A stretch of DNA of 44,865 bases from assembly GCA_028281785.1 (NCBI GenBank), contig JANQJG010000080.1, forward strand, positions 1 through 44,865. The letters run 5' to 3'. Shown in pieces: positions 17,876 through 26,849 of this stretch. Position 1 is the stretch's first letter, and each line of letters begins with the position of its first letter. Below the pieces are notes generated by a model that was given only the letters and a program-made list of their open reading frames with translations, was not told the DNA's origin and did no database searches. Position numbers and translations under genes: made by a program. Origin of the DNA: Rhodospirillales bacterium. Its GTDB lineage: Bacteria; Pseudomonadota; Alphaproteobacteria; Rhodospirillales; Shumkoniaceae.

Positions 17876-17904
17876 AGTGTAAGCATCACCGCTGTGTAAT
17901 GCAA
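17876..17904 (-). promoter_or_regulatory. Promoter of pal
   Basis: On the - strand TTGCAT (17904-17899) and TACACT (17881-17876) are separated by 17 bp, 31 bp before the pal start codon. It would let pal be transcribed independently of tolQRAB, as described in other bacteria. Confidence 0.6.
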
Positions 17905-18012
17905 AAAACTATCGAATCCCTTTGCGCGTCGATGCTGGGTTCGGTTGAAAGAAAGCTTGTTCTCAAGTAACCCCTGAAGCCCCCTTTTCGCAGCGACTAT
18001 AAGATGGCCCCA

Positions 18013-19359
18013 TCAGGGAATCAAGGGGGACCAAGCCGGATCGGAGGCATCAAGCGGCGTCACCAATTCGCGTTCATTGTACCCTGTCAGGTCGACGGAA
18101 TAGATACGAGATCTTGTGCCCTGCCCGTCGGAAGTCGGAGTCTCACGATAGAAAGCCAGGACACGGCCGTTGGGCGCCCAGGTCGGTGCCTCGACCAGGA
18201 ACGCCTCGGTCAGCAGGCGCTCGCCCGTTCCGTCCGGCCGCATGACGCCGATGAAGAAACGCCCACCCTGGATCTTGGTGAAGGCAATGAGGTCGCCGCG
18301 GGGCGACCATACCGGCGTTGCGTAGCGGCCCTGGCCGAAGCTTATTCGGCGTACGTTCCGGCCAACTGAGTCCATCACGTAAAGCTGCTGAGTGCCGCCG
18401 CGATCCGAGTTGAAAACCACCTCGGAGCCGTCCGGCGAATAGCTGGGCGAGGTATCGATGGCCGAATGAAACGTCAGCTGTTTGACCACGCGCGTGCTCA
18501 GATCCATCGTGTAGATCTCCGAGTTGCCCTCCTTCGCCATGCTCATGATCACCCGCTTCCCGTCCGGAGAAAACCGAGGAGCGAAGGTCATGCCCGGAAA
18601 ATCGCCGAGGATCTCTTGACGGCCCGTGTCGATATTGAAAATGTAAACGCGCGGCGTGTTGCGGAAATATGACAGATAGGTGATTTCCTGAAGCGTGGGA
18701 GAGAAGCGCGGCGTCAGGACCAGATGGCTGCCGTCGGTCAGGAAATGGTGGTTTTCCCCATCCTGATCCATGATTGCGAGCCTTTTGATCCGACGATTGG
18801 CGGGGCCGCTTTCGGAAATGTAGACGATGCGGGTATCGAAATAGCCTTCCTCGCCGGTGATCCTCTTGTAGATGGCGTCAGAGATGATGTGCGACACGCG
18901 ACGCCAGTTCGAGGGCACGGTGTTGTAGGCAAGGCCGACCATCTGCTGCTCGGCGAACACGTCCCACAACCGGAACTCGACCCGGAGCCGCCCGTCAGGC
19001 ACGAAAACCGCCCGGCCCTGAACCAGCGCCTGAGCGTTGATGACCCGCCAGTCCGCAAACCTTGGAAGGGCATCCAACTGCCCCGACGCCTCGATAAACG
19101 AGCGCGGATCGACGGGTCGGAACAAGCCCGAGCGCTCCAGGTCGGAGGCCACCACAGAGGCGATGTCACGGCCAAATCGGGTTTCCTCGGGGGTGGTTCC
19201 GACGAATTGCGGAATCGCGATAGGCAGCGGCTCCACCGAGCCGCGGGTGATATCGATGTTGAGTTCGGAATGGGCCGGAGTGGTTCCGCCGACGACCGCC
19301 CACAAAACGAAAACGAATAGAACGCCGGCCCTCCAGCCGGTTCGGGTTTCGACCGTCAT
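18013..19359 (-). CDS. tolB: Tol-Pal system protein TolB
   Basis: TolB is the periplasmic component that shuttles between Pal and TolA. The 448-residue protein from the ATG at 19359 has a signal peptide ([20 protein letters not shown]), the N-terminal TolB_N domain ([20 protein letters not shown]) and a six-bladed beta-propeller with repeats such as [46 protein letters not shown] and [16 protein letters not shown]. The frame extends to 19446, but the shorter start overlaps the tolA stop as ATGA and gives a proper signal. It belongs to the tolQRAB operon. Confidence 0.97.
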   Translation of the reverse strand: MTVETRTGWRAGVLFVFVLWAVVGGTTPAHSELNIDITRGSVEPLPIAIPQFVGTTPEETRFGRDIASVVASDLERSGLFRPVDPRSFIEASGQLDALPRFADWRVINAQALVQGRAVFVPDGRLRVEFRLWDVFAEQQMVGLAYNTVPSNWRRVSHIISDAIYKRITGEEGYFDTRIVYISESGPANRRIKRLAIMDQDGENHHFLTDGSHLVLTPRFSPTLQEITYLSYFRNTPRVYIFNIDTGRQEILGDFPGMTFAPRFSPDGKRVIMSMAKEGNSEIYTMDLSTRVVKQLTFHSAIDTSPSYSPDGSEVVFNSDRGGTQQLYVMDSVGRNVRRISFGQGRYATPVWSPRGDLIAFTKIQGGRFFIGVMRPDGTGERLLTEAFLVEAPTWAPNGRVLAFYRETPTSDGQGTRSRIYSVDLTGYNERELVTPLDASDPAWSPLIP

Positions 19360-20261
19360 GCCCCGAACATCTCCTTGGGATTGAATGTGAGTGTCATGGT
19401 CTTCCATTGTTCGTATTTTTCCGGTGGCAAGGGAAGTGGGTTGCACCGCGGATTGAGCACGGCGCGAAGGGCGCTCTCAGCGGCCGCCCGGAAAAACGGA
19501 TCCGTCCGCATGCGGATTTGATCCCGGATTTGCGCTTCACGCACGCTCCCATCCGGGTTCATCACGGTACGAATCTCGATGATTAGGTTTTCCGCCTCCC
19601 TTGCTCCCGAAGGCAAACTCCAGCACTGGGCAATACGCTGACGCACGAGATCGATTTCACTGATGGTCAGTGGCAAGGATGCATTGAACCTCTGAGCGCC
19701 CCGCAATACCTCCGCGATTTGATCGACATCGAAGCTGCTGTCCGGTTTGGGCTGGGGATCCTCCACCGGCGCCGGCCTTGGCGCATCCTTCTTGAGCGCC
19801 TCGACCGTCTTCAAAACAGAGGCGAAGGTATCGGGCGGCTTGGGCTTTCGCCTTGGCTTCGCCGACGCCAGCTCTTCCGGTGCTTTGGGCTTGGCCTCGG
19901 GCTCGGGCTTTGGTTTGGGCTTCGGCTCCGGCTTGGGCTCCGGCGGGGGCACGGCCGCAATATCCGGCTCTGGCTCGGGCTCGGGGGGGGGAGGCTCGGG
20001 TAACGCCGCCGGCTCCGGCGGAGGCGGCGGTGGTTCCGGCTCCGGAGGTGGCGGAGGCGGCTCAGGCTCGGGTTCTGGTTCTGGTTCGGGCTCCGGTTGA
20101 GGCGCCGGAACATTCGTCTGCTCGGCGACCGTGACCACTTCCACCAGGATCGGCACGTCCTGCATGGGTGCCGGCGGCTTGCGTAATGCCGGCAGACCGT
20201 AGTAGCTCACCGCGACGATCGCGGCGTGAAGAACACAGGAGAAGACGAAGCTGGTTCGCAT
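19356..20261 (-). CDS. tolA: Cell envelope integrity protein TolA
   Basis: TolA spans the periplasm and links the TolQR motor to TolB-Pal. The 301-residue protein has a single N-terminal membrane anchor ([19 protein letters not shown]), a central domain from about residue 53 to 130 made of Pro-Glu and poly-Pro repeats, then an Ala/Lys/Pro segment and a C-terminal TolA/TonB-like domain ([49 protein letters not shown]). The long alanine-rich helix of enterobacterial TolA is replaced by the extended polyproline spacer, as in other alphaproteobacteria. The repeats produce a mirrored Gly-Ser reading frame on the + strand that is not a gene. Confidence 0.94.
   Translation of the reverse strand: MRTSFVFSCVLHAAIVAVSYYGLPALRKPPAPMQDVPILVEVVTVAEQTNVPAPQPEPEPEPEPEPEPPPPPPEPEPPPPPPEPAALPEPPPPEPEPEPDIAAVPPPEPKPEPKPKPKPEPEAKPKAPEELASAKPRRKPKPPDTFASVLKTVEALKKDAPRPAPVEDPQPKPDSSFDVDQIAEVLRGAQRFNASLPLTISEIDLVRQRIAQCWSLPSGAREAENLIIEIRTVMNPDGSVREAQIRDQIRMRTDPFFRAAAESALRAVLNPRCNPLPLPPEKYEQWKTMTLTFNPKEMFGA
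19870..20100. repeat. Low-complexity Pro-Glu codon repeat in tolA
   Basis: Imperfect tandem copies of short GGCTCC/GGCTCG-type units on the + strand encode the (PE)n and (P)n spacer of TolA on the - strand. Such repeats can change length by slippage, so the spacer length may vary between strains. Confidence 0.8.
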
Positions 20262-20266
20262 CGAAC

Positions 20267-20740
20267 CTATCGCGTTTCTGAATCCAGGTCGTCTCTCCCC
20301 CCTGCCGACGACGGTTGCTCGGTAACCAGTCCCACCTTGGTGAAGCCGGCCGCATTCACTGTGCCCATGACCTGCATTACCCGTCCGTAGTCGATCGCCC
20401 GGTCGCCTCGCACGAAGATGCGAGCCTCGGGATTGTTTTGGGTAATGGCGACCAAGCGCGGCCCCAAGGTCTCCATATCAATTTCGGTTTCCTGAATGAA
20501 GATGCGCCCGCTTGAATCGACCGTGACTGTCAGCGGTTCGTCTTGCCCCGGTAGTGTGCCCGCCTGTGTTTCCGGAAGGTCGACCGGCACCCCGACGGTG
20601 AGTAGCGGCGCCGCGACCATGAAAATGACCAGCAGCACCAACATGACGTCGACCATGGGCGTCACGTTGATGTCGCTCATCTGGCGCGTATATCGCCGTG
20701 AGCCGAACCGCCGCCGCTCTTGGCTGGTACTGAAGGCCAT
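20267..20740 (-). CDS. tolR: Tol-Pal system protein TolR
   Basis: TolR is the inner-membrane, periplasmic-facing partner of TolQ and is related to ExbD and MotB. The 157-residue protein has the conserved ATG-proximal segment MSDINVTPMVDVMLVLLVIF, where the proton-carrying aspartate lies in the single membrane helix, then a periplasmic domain (EPLTVTVDSSGRIFIQETEI and RIFVRGDRAIDYGRVMQVMG). I use the ATG at 20740, one base after the tolQ stop codon; the frame continues upstream only as a shadow of tolQ. The C-terminus carries a short polar tail (SAGGRDDLDSETR). Confidence 0.95.
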   Translation of the reverse strand: MAFSTSQERRRFGSRRYTRQMSDINVTPMVDVMLVLLVIFMVAAPLLTVGVPVDLPETQAGTLPGQDEPLTVTVDSSGRIFIQETEIDMETLGPRLVAITQNNPEARIFVRGDRAIDYGRVMQVMGTVNAAGFTKVGLVTEQPSSAGGRDDLDSETR

Positions 20741-20741
20741 T

Positions 20742-21470
20742 TCAGGCCGCCTCTTCCATCTGCCGCGAGATGATGGCCGAAAATTCTCCGGCGAAGCTGT
20801 CCAGACGACCGGCATAGCGGTCCAATTCCTTTGACAGCTTATTGTAGGCCACCACGGCGGGGATGGCCGCCAGCAATCCAAGGGCCGTCGCGAACAGGGC
20901 CTCGGCGATACCGGGCGCGACAACGACGAGGCTCGTGTTCTTCGACAGTGCGATTGACTGAAAACTGTTCATGATTCCCCAAACGGTGCCGAACAACCCG
21001 ATGAACGGTGCCGTGGCGCCGGTCGAGGAGAGAAAGGTCATGTATCGCTCGGCACGATCCATTTCCCGCGTGACGGTGATCTGCATGACCCGATCGATGC
21101 GGTCTCCCAACCCCACCCGGCTGCTGCCGCCATTCAAACCCTTGGCGAGGGCTCGCCGCCACTCGCGCATGGCCGAAACGAAGACCGCCGACATGGGATC
21201 GCGGGGGTAGGTCCCGATATTGTCGTAAAGATTGTCGAGCGACCCGCCCGACCAAAATGCGCTCTCGAACGCCGTCGCCCGGGAGTTCAACCGCCGTAAG
21301 GCAACCAGCTTTTCGAAAATTATCGCCCAGCACCAGATCGATGCGAGCAGAAGTCCGACGATCACGGCTTGAACGACGATATCGGCCCGTAGAAAGAGCG
21401 ACCAGACCGAGAAGTCAAACTGGTCGACCGACCCGCCGAGAGTAACCGCGTCAATAACGTTGCTTTCCAT
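20742..21470 (-). CDS. tolQ: Tol-Pal system protein TolQ
   Basis: TolQ forms the proton channel of the Tol motor with TolR. The 242-residue protein has three membrane helices: SLFLRADIVVQAVIVGLLLA, the region TFLSSTGATAPFIGLFGTVW and GIAEALFATALGLLAAIPAV. The conserved GLFGTVWGIMNSF and polar Thr/Ser positions of the MotA/TolQ/ExbB family are present. It is the first gene of the tolQRAB group, 9 bp after ybgC, and tolR follows almost without a gap. Normal length. Confidence 0.97.
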   Translation of the reverse strand: MESNVIDAVTLGGSVDQFDFSVWSLFLRADIVVQAVIVGLLLASIWCWAIIFEKLVALRRLNSRATAFESAFWSGGSLDNLYDNIGTYPRDPMSAVFVSAMREWRRALAKGLNGGSSRVGLGDRIDRVMQITVTREMDRAERYMTFLSSTGATAPFIGLFGTVWGIMNSFQSIALSKNTSLVVVAPGIAEALFATALGLLAAIPAVVAYNKLSKELDRYAGRLDSFAGEFSAIISRQMEEAA

Positions 21471-21479
21471 CTAATAGTC

Positions 21480-21929
21480 TCACCGATCAGGGCTGCTAAC
21501 GCTCTCCAGCGACACGCGAAGAGAGGCGGGAACACGTACAGGCCGACGAGACGGGGATGTGTTCAGACAGGCCAGTTTCACGGTCAAAAGGAAGAGTCTC
21601 TCGTCCTCTCGCCAAACCTGTTGTTCCGCCGCCACGGTCGCCCCGGAAATCTCCAAGATACGGGTGCGCACCTCCAGGCAGTCGTCAAGACGCGCCGGCT
21701 GAAGGAAGTCCGCGGTACATCGACGCACGGCAAACAACAGCCCGCCGTCCGCCGCCAGCTCAGACTGTTCTACGCCCAGATTCCTTAACAATTCCGTACG
21801 CGCCCGTTCGGCGAACCGGAAGTAGTTGGCGTAGTACACGACGCCCCCGGCGTCCGTATCCTCATAGTACACCCGTATCGGAAACACATGCACGCCCCCG
21901 CGAAACTCACCGCTGGGCGATTCACTCAT
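21480..21929 (-). CDS. ybgC: Tol-Pal associated acyl-CoA thioesterase
   Basis: YbgC is a hotdog-fold thioesterase encoded at the head of tol operons and thought to act on short or acyl-ACP thioesters in phospholipid metabolism. The catalytic aspartate is in [20 protein letters not shown], and [12 protein letters not shown] and [16 protein letters not shown] follow in the family order. It has 149 residues, slightly long because of an N-terminal tail ([12 protein letters not shown]). It overlaps the end of ruvB by 8 bases and precedes tolQ by 9, so the ruv and tol genes are probably co-transcribed. Confidence 0.94.
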   Translation of the reverse strand: MSESPSGEFRGGVHVFPIRVYYEDTDAGGVVYYANYFRFAERARTELLRNLGVEQSELAADGGLLFAVRRCTADFLQPARLDDCLEVRTRILEISGATVAAEQQVWREDERLFLLTVKLACLNTSPSRRPVRVPASLRVSLESVSSPDR

Positions 21930-22968
21930 CGCCCGCCTCCCCGGCTGGGATCAAATCCATTTGGGCAGACTGGGGCGGCGCAAGTCCGAGATGTCTATAG
22001 GCCGCATCCGCCAACATGCGCCCGCGCGGAGTTCGCATCAGCAGTCCCTGTTGGAGGAGATAGGGTTCGATGACCTCCTCGATCGTATCTCTTTGTTCCG
22101 AGAGGGCCGCGGCCAAGGTCTCCACGCCGACGGGCCCGCCCCCATAATGCTCGGCGATACAGCCGAGATAACGCCGATCCATCGCGTCGAGACCGCGAAA
22201 GTCGACTTCCAGGCGATTCAGCGCGGCGTCGGCGCTCTCCGCGTCGATACGCGTGGAGCCGTCCACGGCCGCGAAGTCACGGACGCGCCGAAGCAATCTT
22301 CCTGCGACGCGCGGCGTTCCCCTGGATCTTCGGGCGATCTCCGTGGCCCCATCCCCCGTCAAATCCAGCTCCAGGATGCCGGCTCCGCGGCGCACGATTT
22401 GTTCGAGCTCGGCCGGCGAATAGAACGTAACCCGCAAGGGAATACCGAACCGTTCCCTGAGCGGCGTCGTGATCAGGCCGGAGCGGGTCGTGGCGCCGAT
22501 CAGCGTAAATGGCGGCAACTCTATCCGGACCGATCGAGCCGCCGGCCCTTCGCCGATGATGAGATCCAGCTGTCGATCCTCCATCGCCGGATAGAGGATC
22601 TCCTCCACCGCCGGGTTCAGTCGGTGGATCTCATCTATGAACAAGACATCCCGCGGCTGCAGGTTGGTCAGGATAGCCGCAAGATCCCCAGCCTTGACGA
22701 TAACCGGACCGGAGGTGGCGCGAAAGCCGACCCCGAGCTCCCGGGCCACGATTTGGGCCAAGGTCGTCTTGCCCAGGCCGGGGGGGCCATAAAACAGCAC
22801 ATGATCCAGGGCCTCGTTGCGCTGCCGGGCGGCGGCAATGAAAACCCTCAGATTGTCGCAGACTTGACGCTGGCCAACGAAGTCGTCGAGCACAAGCGGG
22901 CGGAGGTTGGTCTCCGCGATGTCCCCGGACGATTGCTCCGGTGCCAGGACGCGGTTCTCCTCGTTCAC
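21922..22968 (-). CDS. ruvB: Holliday junction branch migration helicase RuvB
   Basis: RuvB is the AAA+ motor that drives Holliday-junction branch migration with RuvA. The 348-residue protein has the Walker A GPPGLGKT (61-68), Walker B LFIDEIHR, sensor 1 IGATTRSG, the arginine-finger region and the C-terminal winged helix ([37 protein letters not shown]). The GTG start overlaps the ruvA stop as GTGA. An N-terminal stretch of about 20 polar residues precedes the conserved [12 protein letters not shown]. Part of ruvC-ruvA-ruvB-ybgC. Confidence 0.98.
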   Translation of the reverse strand: MNEENRVLAPEQSSGDIAETNLRPLVLDDFVGQRQVCDNLRVFIAAARQRNEALDHVLFYGPPGLGKTTLAQIVARELGVGFRATSGPVIVKAGDLAAILTNLQPRDVLFIDEIHRLNPAVEEILYPAMEDRQLDLIIGEGPAARSVRIELPPFTLIGATTRSGLITTPLRERFGIPLRVTFYSPAELEQIVRRGAGILELDLTGDGATEIARRSRGTPRVAGRLLRRVRDFAAVDGSTRIDAESADAALNRLEVDFRGLDAMDRRYLGCIAEHYGGGPVGVETLAAALSEQRDTIEEVIEPYLLQQGLLMRTPRGRMLADAAYRHLGLAPPQSAQMDLIPAGEAGDE

Positions 22969-23585
22969 CGGGCGTGCTCCCTCGGCGCCAACTCGCCGAG
23001 CCCGCCTCGAATGAGCTCTTCGAGACCAGCCCCTGGCCCGAGCCTCTGCGAAACCTGCGAGATCGCTCCCATGGCCTCGGACGGTCCGTAGCCGAGATTG
23101 ACGAGCGCGGACACGGCGTCAGCCATTTCCCTATCCATGCCATCGGACGAAGCCGCCACAGGTCGCATCGCGGTATCGACGGCAAAGGCCCCGGCCTTGT
23201 CCTTGAGCTCGCTGACGATCCGCGTGGCCAGTCGCGTTCCGACTCCTGGTGCCCGCGCGATGGCGGACCTGTCCCCGGACGCCAAAGCGCGCATCAGTTC
23301 GTCAACACTGAGCACGCCCAGAACCGCCAGGGCGACCTTGGCCCCCACCCCTTGCACGGTCATCAAAAGCCGGAACCAATCACGTTCGGGTGCGTCGCCG
23401 AAGCCGAACAGCTGAATGCGGTCCTCGCGGGCGTGCGTTTCCACGAACAGGCTCGCCGGCTCGCCCCGCACGAGGCACTGCAGCGTACGTCCGGGACAGG
23501 AAACCAGATATCCGACCCCCGACACATCGATGACGGCCCAGTCCTCCCCGATTGAATCCACGAGTCCGGTGAGTTTCGCGATCAT
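22965..23585 (-). CDS. ruvA: Holliday junction DNA helicase subunit RuvA
   Basis: RuvA is the tetrameric junction-binding subunit. The 206 residues comprise the OB domain ([32 protein letters not shown]), the double helix-hairpin-helix domain ([19 protein letters not shown] and [20 protein letters not shown]) and the C-terminal RuvB-binding domain ([19 protein letters not shown]). The acidic pin is visible in [22 protein letters not shown]. Starts overlap on both sides (ATGA with ruvC, GTGA with ruvB), indicating tight coupling. Confidence 0.97.
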   Translation of the reverse strand: MIAKLTGLVDSIGEDWAVIDVSGVGYLVSCPGRTLQCLVRGEPASLFVETHAREDRIQLFGFGDAPERDWFRLLMTVQGVGAKVALAVLGVLSVDELMRALASGDRSAIARAPGVGTRLATRIVSELKDKAGAFAVDTAMRPVAASSDGMDREMADAVSALVNLGYGPSEAMGAISQVSQRLGPGAGLEELIRGGLGELAPREHAR

Positions 23586-24097
23586 GCGGAGGCCTCCGCG
23601 ATGCCTGCACCGGCCATCACGCGGCGCGCCGTTTCGCGATGATGGGCATGGCAGATGGCTACCGCCAGGGCGTCGGCGGCGTCCGGCGTTCCACGCGACG
23701 CACCGGGCAGGAGAGTGCGCACCATCATCTGCACCTGATCCTTTGTCGCATGCCCCGTCCCAACAACCGTTTTTTTGACGAGGTTGGGCAAATACTCCGC
23801 CACCGGCAGCCCCGCGCGGGACGGAACCAACAGAACCACGCCCCGGGCCTGACCAAGCTTAAGTGTCGAGACCGCGTTACGATTGACAAAGGCCTCTTCC
23901 ACAGCGGCCTCGTCGGGCCGAAACCGATCGATGATCTCAAACAGCCCGCGGTCGAGCTGACAGAGGCGCTCTCCGATCGGAGTCCGAGTGTCCGTCTTGA
24001 CGACACCGTCCGCGACATGGCGCAGGCGGTTGTCATCGACGTCGATGACACCCCAACCTGTCACTCGGAGTCCGGGATCCAATCCAAGGAGCCTCAT
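23582..24097 (-). CDS. ruvC: Crossover junction endodeoxyribonuclease RuvC
   Basis: RuvC resolves Holliday junctions by symmetrical cleavage. The 171 residues carry the first catalytic aspartate Asp7 in [14 protein letters not shown], the glutamate in [11 protein letters not shown], and the C-terminal [15 protein letters not shown] with the last acidic residues. [18 protein letters not shown] contains the conserved lysine segment. It is the first ruv gene, 54 bp after yebC on the same strand, which is the classic yebC-ruvC-ruvA-ruvB order. Confidence 0.97.
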   Translation of the reverse strand: MRLLGLDPGLRVTGWGVIDVDDNRLRHVADGVVKTDTRTPIGERLCQLDRGLFEIIDRFRPDEAAVEEAFVNRNAVSTLKLGQARGVVLLVPSRAGLPVAEYLPNLVKKTVVGTGHATKDQVQMMVRTLLPGASRGTPDAADALAVAICHAHHRETARRVMAGAGIAEASA

Positions 24098-24151
24098 GCG
24101 GGGTCCTGCGTCTCGTTCCGCGTCCTAGCTGTCCTTCCCAGAGCTCCGTGA

Positions 24152-24901
24152 CTAGGCGTTGAGCCGCTCTATCACGTCATCCGGGACATCGAAATTGGCC
24201 GAAACCTGCTGGACGTCGTCGTTATCGTCGAGAACGTCGAGCAGTTTGAAAAGGGTGGTCGCATCATCCTCATTGACTGGCACGGTGCTGCGCGGACGCC
24301 ATTCGAGGCGCGCCGAGTCCGGTGTCCCGAGGTTATTTTCCAAGGCATCACGCACGGCCCCGAGGTCGGTGGACGCACAGACGATGTCGTGACCGGTATC
24401 GCTGGACTCAACATCCGTCGCTCCGGCCTCCAGTGCCGCCTCGAACATGTCGTCGGCCGAGGCCACGGAAGCCTCGTACTTGATCAATCCCAATTGCTCG
24501 AACATGAACCCAACGCTGCCCGTCTCTCCGAGATTGCCGCCATGTCGGCTGAACGCGGCCCGGATTTCCGACGCCGTGCGGTTGCGGTTGTCCGTCAAAG
24601 CCTCGACCATGACGGCCACTCCGCCAGGTCCATATCCCTCATAACGCACTTCTTCATAGTTGGCGCCATCGTCTCCACCGGCCCCCCGTTTGATGGCACG
24701 CTCGATGTTGTCCTTCGGCATGTTCGCCGACCTTGCGGCCATGATAGCAGAACGCAATCGAGGGTTCATTTCGGGGTCGGGCAAGCCGCTTCGCGCGGCC
24801 ACCGTCAACTCCCGGATCAGCTTCGTAAAGACCTTCGCGCGCTTGGCGTCCTGCGCGCCCTTCCGATACATAATATTCTTGAATTGCGAATGGCCTGCCA
24901 T
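24152..24901 (-). CDS. YebC/PmpR family transcriptional regulator
   Basis: A 249-residue YebC-type protein. Family members bind DNA or, in recent work, act on ribosomes at proline-rich stretches (YebC/TACO1). It starts [18 protein letters not shown], where the more common form is [28 protein letters not shown], the [21 protein letters not shown] core and [20 protein letters not shown] follow in order. Length and domains are complete. The leader contains a perfect palindrome, ACCACATGTGGT at 24946-24957, and further upstream two large hairpins rich in GANTC sites. It heads the ruv-tol run. Confidence 0.95.
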   Translation of the reverse strand: MAGHSQFKNIMYRKGAQDAKRAKVFTKLIRELTVAARSGLPDPEMNPRLRSAIMAARSANMPKDNIERAIKRGAGGDDGANYEEVRYEGYGPGGVAVMVEALTDNRNRTASEIRAAFSRHGGNLGETGSVGFMFEQLGLIKYEASVASADDMFEAALEAGATDVESSDTGHDIVCASTDLGAVRDALENNLGTPDSARLEWRPRSTVPVNEDDATTLFKLLDVLDDNDDVQQVSANFDVPDDVIERLNA

Positions 24902-24945
24902 CGCTCAAGAGACCTCTTTATCTTCCGAAAGGAAAGTCTAACTAC

Positions 24946-24957
24946 ACCACATGTGGT
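24946..24957. promoter_or_regulatory. 12-bp palindrome upstream of yebC
   Basis: ACCACATGTGGT is perfectly symmetrical and lies 45-56 bp before the yebC start codon, a typical operator position. The regulator is unknown. Confidence 0.4.
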
Positions 24958-25043
24958 AGATAAGCGCAGACATACCGCGAATTCAGCTAACAAAGCAATA
25001 TGGCAAGAATGGGGCGTGGGCGAAAAATCGGGCCGTAGCGCTC

Positions 25044-25172
25044 GTGTGATGGTTCCGAAGTTCGGTACATTATATGTATCCAACTTCGGAAGCTGAATCA
25101 CACTAGAATCAATAAGTTAGTGTGCCGATTCATGCGAGATTCGATGTAACGAATCTCGCGATCGGGACACTA
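25044..25172. promoter_or_regulatory. Structured GANTC-rich intergenic element between yebC and the ymdB-like gene
   Basis: Two large inverted repeats lie side by side. The first (25044-25103) has an outer stem GTGTGAT/ATCACAC, a perfect 10-bp stem TTCCGAAGTT/AACTTCGGAA and an imperfect inner GGTACAT/ATGTATCC. The second (25118-25172) has TAGTGT/ACACTA, CCGAT/ATCGG and a perfect 10-bp GCGAGATTCG/CGAATCTCGC around ATGTAA. CACACTA at 25099-25105 can also pair with TAGTGTG at 25118-25124, so the two hairpins are mutually exclusive with a third. Five GANTC sites fall within 61 bp (25095, 25106, 25127, 25138, 25151). The ymdB-like stop codon lies in the last stem, so a terminator role is possible. 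Confidence 0.7.
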
Positions 25173-26021
25173 GCGTCTACTGCCCATGGCCCGCGGTTCG
25201 ATCCCTCGCATTCCGACCGGCCAGGCCGATGACAGGCGTCCCCCAGCGCGCACGCATTCGATCCGGCGGGCAAGACCGCTACCGCTGTAGATCTCCAGCC
25301 AAGCCGCACAAAAGGTCGCCTCGCCGGAGGCCGGTTCCAGGCGCTCCGTGGGAGCCTTGCGGATGAATCTCTCGACCGCAGTGCCTTTCGCCATGCCGAT
25401 CACGGAGTCATAGTCTCCGCACATTCCGATATCCGTTAAGTAAGCGGTGCCGGCCGGAAGCACCTGGCTGTCAGCCGTGGGCACATGTGTGTGGCTGCCG
25501 ACAACGGCGGAGACACGCCCGTCAAACGCGTGCGCGAGTGCCATCTTCTCGCTTGTCGCTTCGGCATGAAAGTCGACCACGACACAGTCCACGGCAACGC
25601 CCAGGGGATTGGCCGCGACAACCTGCTCCACGGCGCCGAACGGATCGTCCAAAGGTTCCATGAAGAGGCGGCCCATGACCTGGATCACGAGCACCTTGCG
25701 GCCGGCCGCCTCGAACACGCCGTATCCATGCCCGGGTACATTTCCAGGGAAATTCAGGGGACGCAGCAACCGTGGCTCCCGCGAGATATGCTCTACGGTT
25801 TCCCGCTGATCCCATACATGGTTTCCGGTCGTGATAACGTCGGCGCCCGCCTCGAAAAACGCGTTGCATATCTTTTCGGTAATTCCAAAACCGTGGGCCG
25901 CGTTCTCGCCGTTGACAATGACGAAATCGGCGGCCAGTTCACGGCGAAGCCCGGGGAGCTTGTCCAGGACGACCGTCCTTCCGGACTTTCCCACCACGTC
26001 GCCGACAAACAAAACGTTCAT
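25170..26021 (-). CDS. YmdB family metallophosphoesterase
   Basis: A 283-residue calcineurin-like phosphoesterase of the YmdB/TIGR00282 type; the Bacillus protein hydrolyses 2',3'-cyclic nucleotides and affects development. Metal-binding motifs are complete: FVGDVVGKSGR, IVNGENAAHGFG, TTGNHVWDQ, VDFHAEATSEK and GSHTHVPTAD. I use the ATG at 26021: it is preceded by GGAGAAGAT and overlaps the cyclo-ligase stop as ATGA; the longer frame adds 14 polar residues. The last 25 residues (RLSSAWPVGMRGIEPRAMGSRR) look unlike the family and may come from a shifted stop codon. Its stop codon lies in the terminal hairpin of the structured element. Confidence 0.92.
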   Translation of the reverse strand: MNVLFVGDVVGKSGRTVVLDKLPGLRRELAADFVIVNGENAAHGFGITEKICNAFFEAGADVITTGNHVWDQRETVEHISREPRLLRPLNFPGNVPGHGYGVFEAAGRKVLVIQVMGRLFMEPLDDPFGAVEQVVAANPLGVAVDCVVVDFHAEATSEKMALAHAFDGRVSAVVGSHTHVPTADSQVLPAGTAYLTDIGMCGDYDSVIGMAKGTAVERFIRKAPTERLEPASGEATFCAAWLEIYSGSGLARRIECVRAGGRLSSAWPVGMRGIEPRAMGSRR

Positions 26022-26614
26022 ATCTTCTCCATTTTCGTGACGGACTTTTCGGTGACCACCCAATCGAGCCTTTCGTCGGCGCCATCATGCGGGACTTTGG
26101 CGACTTCCTGGCCGGCATAGCCCAATCCGATGGCGGTGATCGCACGCCTCTCACGAAGCCGCCTCAGGGTCCGGTCATAGTAGCCGCCGCCTTGACCAAG
26201 GCGGTATCCCTGCCGGTCGAAGGCCAGCACCGGGATCAGAAGTATATCGGGATCGATCTCGGTCGCGTCCTCTTTCGGATGCCATGTCCCCCAGGGTCCC
26301 TGATCCAGCTTGGTACCTGGCAACCATTGGCGGAACATAAGGGGTTTCCCCTGCCCCGCGACCACCGGCAGAGCGCACACCACCCGAGACCGTTCAAGCT
26401 CGACAAGAAGCTCTCGCGTGTCGAGCTCGCTTCCGATCGGCCAATAGGCGGCGAGGGCTTGCCCTGCGAGAGGCGAAATCGCTATCTCATCGGCAGCGTC
26501 AACGAACCCGTCAGCCAGCAACCTCTTCGCCTTTGCCCTCACCTCGGGAGAAAGGCCACGGCGCCAACGACGCATGTCTGCCCGAAGTCGTTCTTTTTCC
26601 CATTCGATCGACAA
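26018..26614 (-). CDS. 5-formyltetrahydrofolate cyclo-ligase
   Basis: This enzyme (FAU1/YgfA family) converts 5-formyl-THF to 5,10-methenyl-THF with ATP. Motifs: WEKERLRADMRRWRRGLSP at the N-terminus, IGSELDTREL, TWHPKEDA, and the signature LIPVLAFDRQGYRLGQGGGY followed by YDRTL. The family N-terminus begins before the first ATG (26575), so I place the start at TTG 26614 with AAGAGAT upstream (198 residues). The open frame to 26755 runs through the 6S RNA gene. 6S RNA-cyclo-ligase is a widely conserved pair in proteobacteria. Confidence 0.9.
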   Translation of the reverse strand: MSIEWEKERLRADMRRWRRGLSPEVRAKAKRLLADGFVDAADEIAISPLAGQALAAYWPIGSELDTRELLVELERSRVVCALPVVAGQGKPLMFRQWLPGTKLDQGPWGTWHPKEDATEIDPDILLIPVLAFDRQGYRLGQGGGYYDRTLRRLRERRAITAIGLGYAGQEVAKVPHDGADERLDWVVTEKSVTKMEKI

Positions 26615-26649
26615 CCGAAATCTCTTGACCCAGACGCCGGAACACAATT

Positions 26650-26815
26650 GTGGGCGGTGCCGCGAGGACCGTCGGCCGGGATATCCTCTGTGGCCTGCAT
26701 AAAGCAGGTGGGCGCCGTTTACCGGACCCACGAGTCCGGCAGGGACAGCTCCCAAGAGGTAAATGTTGGCCCCAGGGATAACGTGGCCTGACGTATCACG
26801 CAGCGTCCGCCCGGT
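26650..26815 (-). ncRNA. ssrS: 6S RNA
   Basis: 6S RNA mimics an open promoter and sequesters sigma70 RNA polymerase in stationary phase. On the - strand the ends pair (GGGCGG at 26812-26807 with CCGCCC at 26657-26652). The central segments match alphaproteobacterial 6S: GGCCACGTTATCCCTGGGGC, TTGGGAGCTGTCCCTGC, the CCCACCTGC...GCAGG hairpin and CCACAGAGGATATCCCGG. Its place between zapA and the 5-formyl-THF cyclo-ligase is the canonical one. The 5' end is set by the promoter at 26821-26849; the 3' end is accurate to about 10 nt. Confidence 0.85.
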
Positions 26816-26820
26816 TAGAG

Positions 26821-26849
26821 AATCTAAGAGTGTTTTAGTTTTTCGGCAA
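26821..26849 (-). promoter_or_regulatory. 6S RNA promoter, overlapping the 3' end of zapA
   Basis: On the - strand TTGCCG (26849-26844) and TAGATT (26826-26821) are 17 bp apart. The -35 and spacer are the last codons of zapA, and the -10 begins with its TAG stop codon. It predicts a start at about 26815, matching the 6S 5' end. Confidence 0.65.

Noticed and set aside
19747..20100. Gly-Ser repeat protein on the + strand
   Set aside because: Antisense of the Pro-Glu repeats in tolA.
21961..23091. 376-residue + strand open frame opposite ruvB and ruvA
   Set aside because: Shadow of the ruv genes with no recognisable motif.
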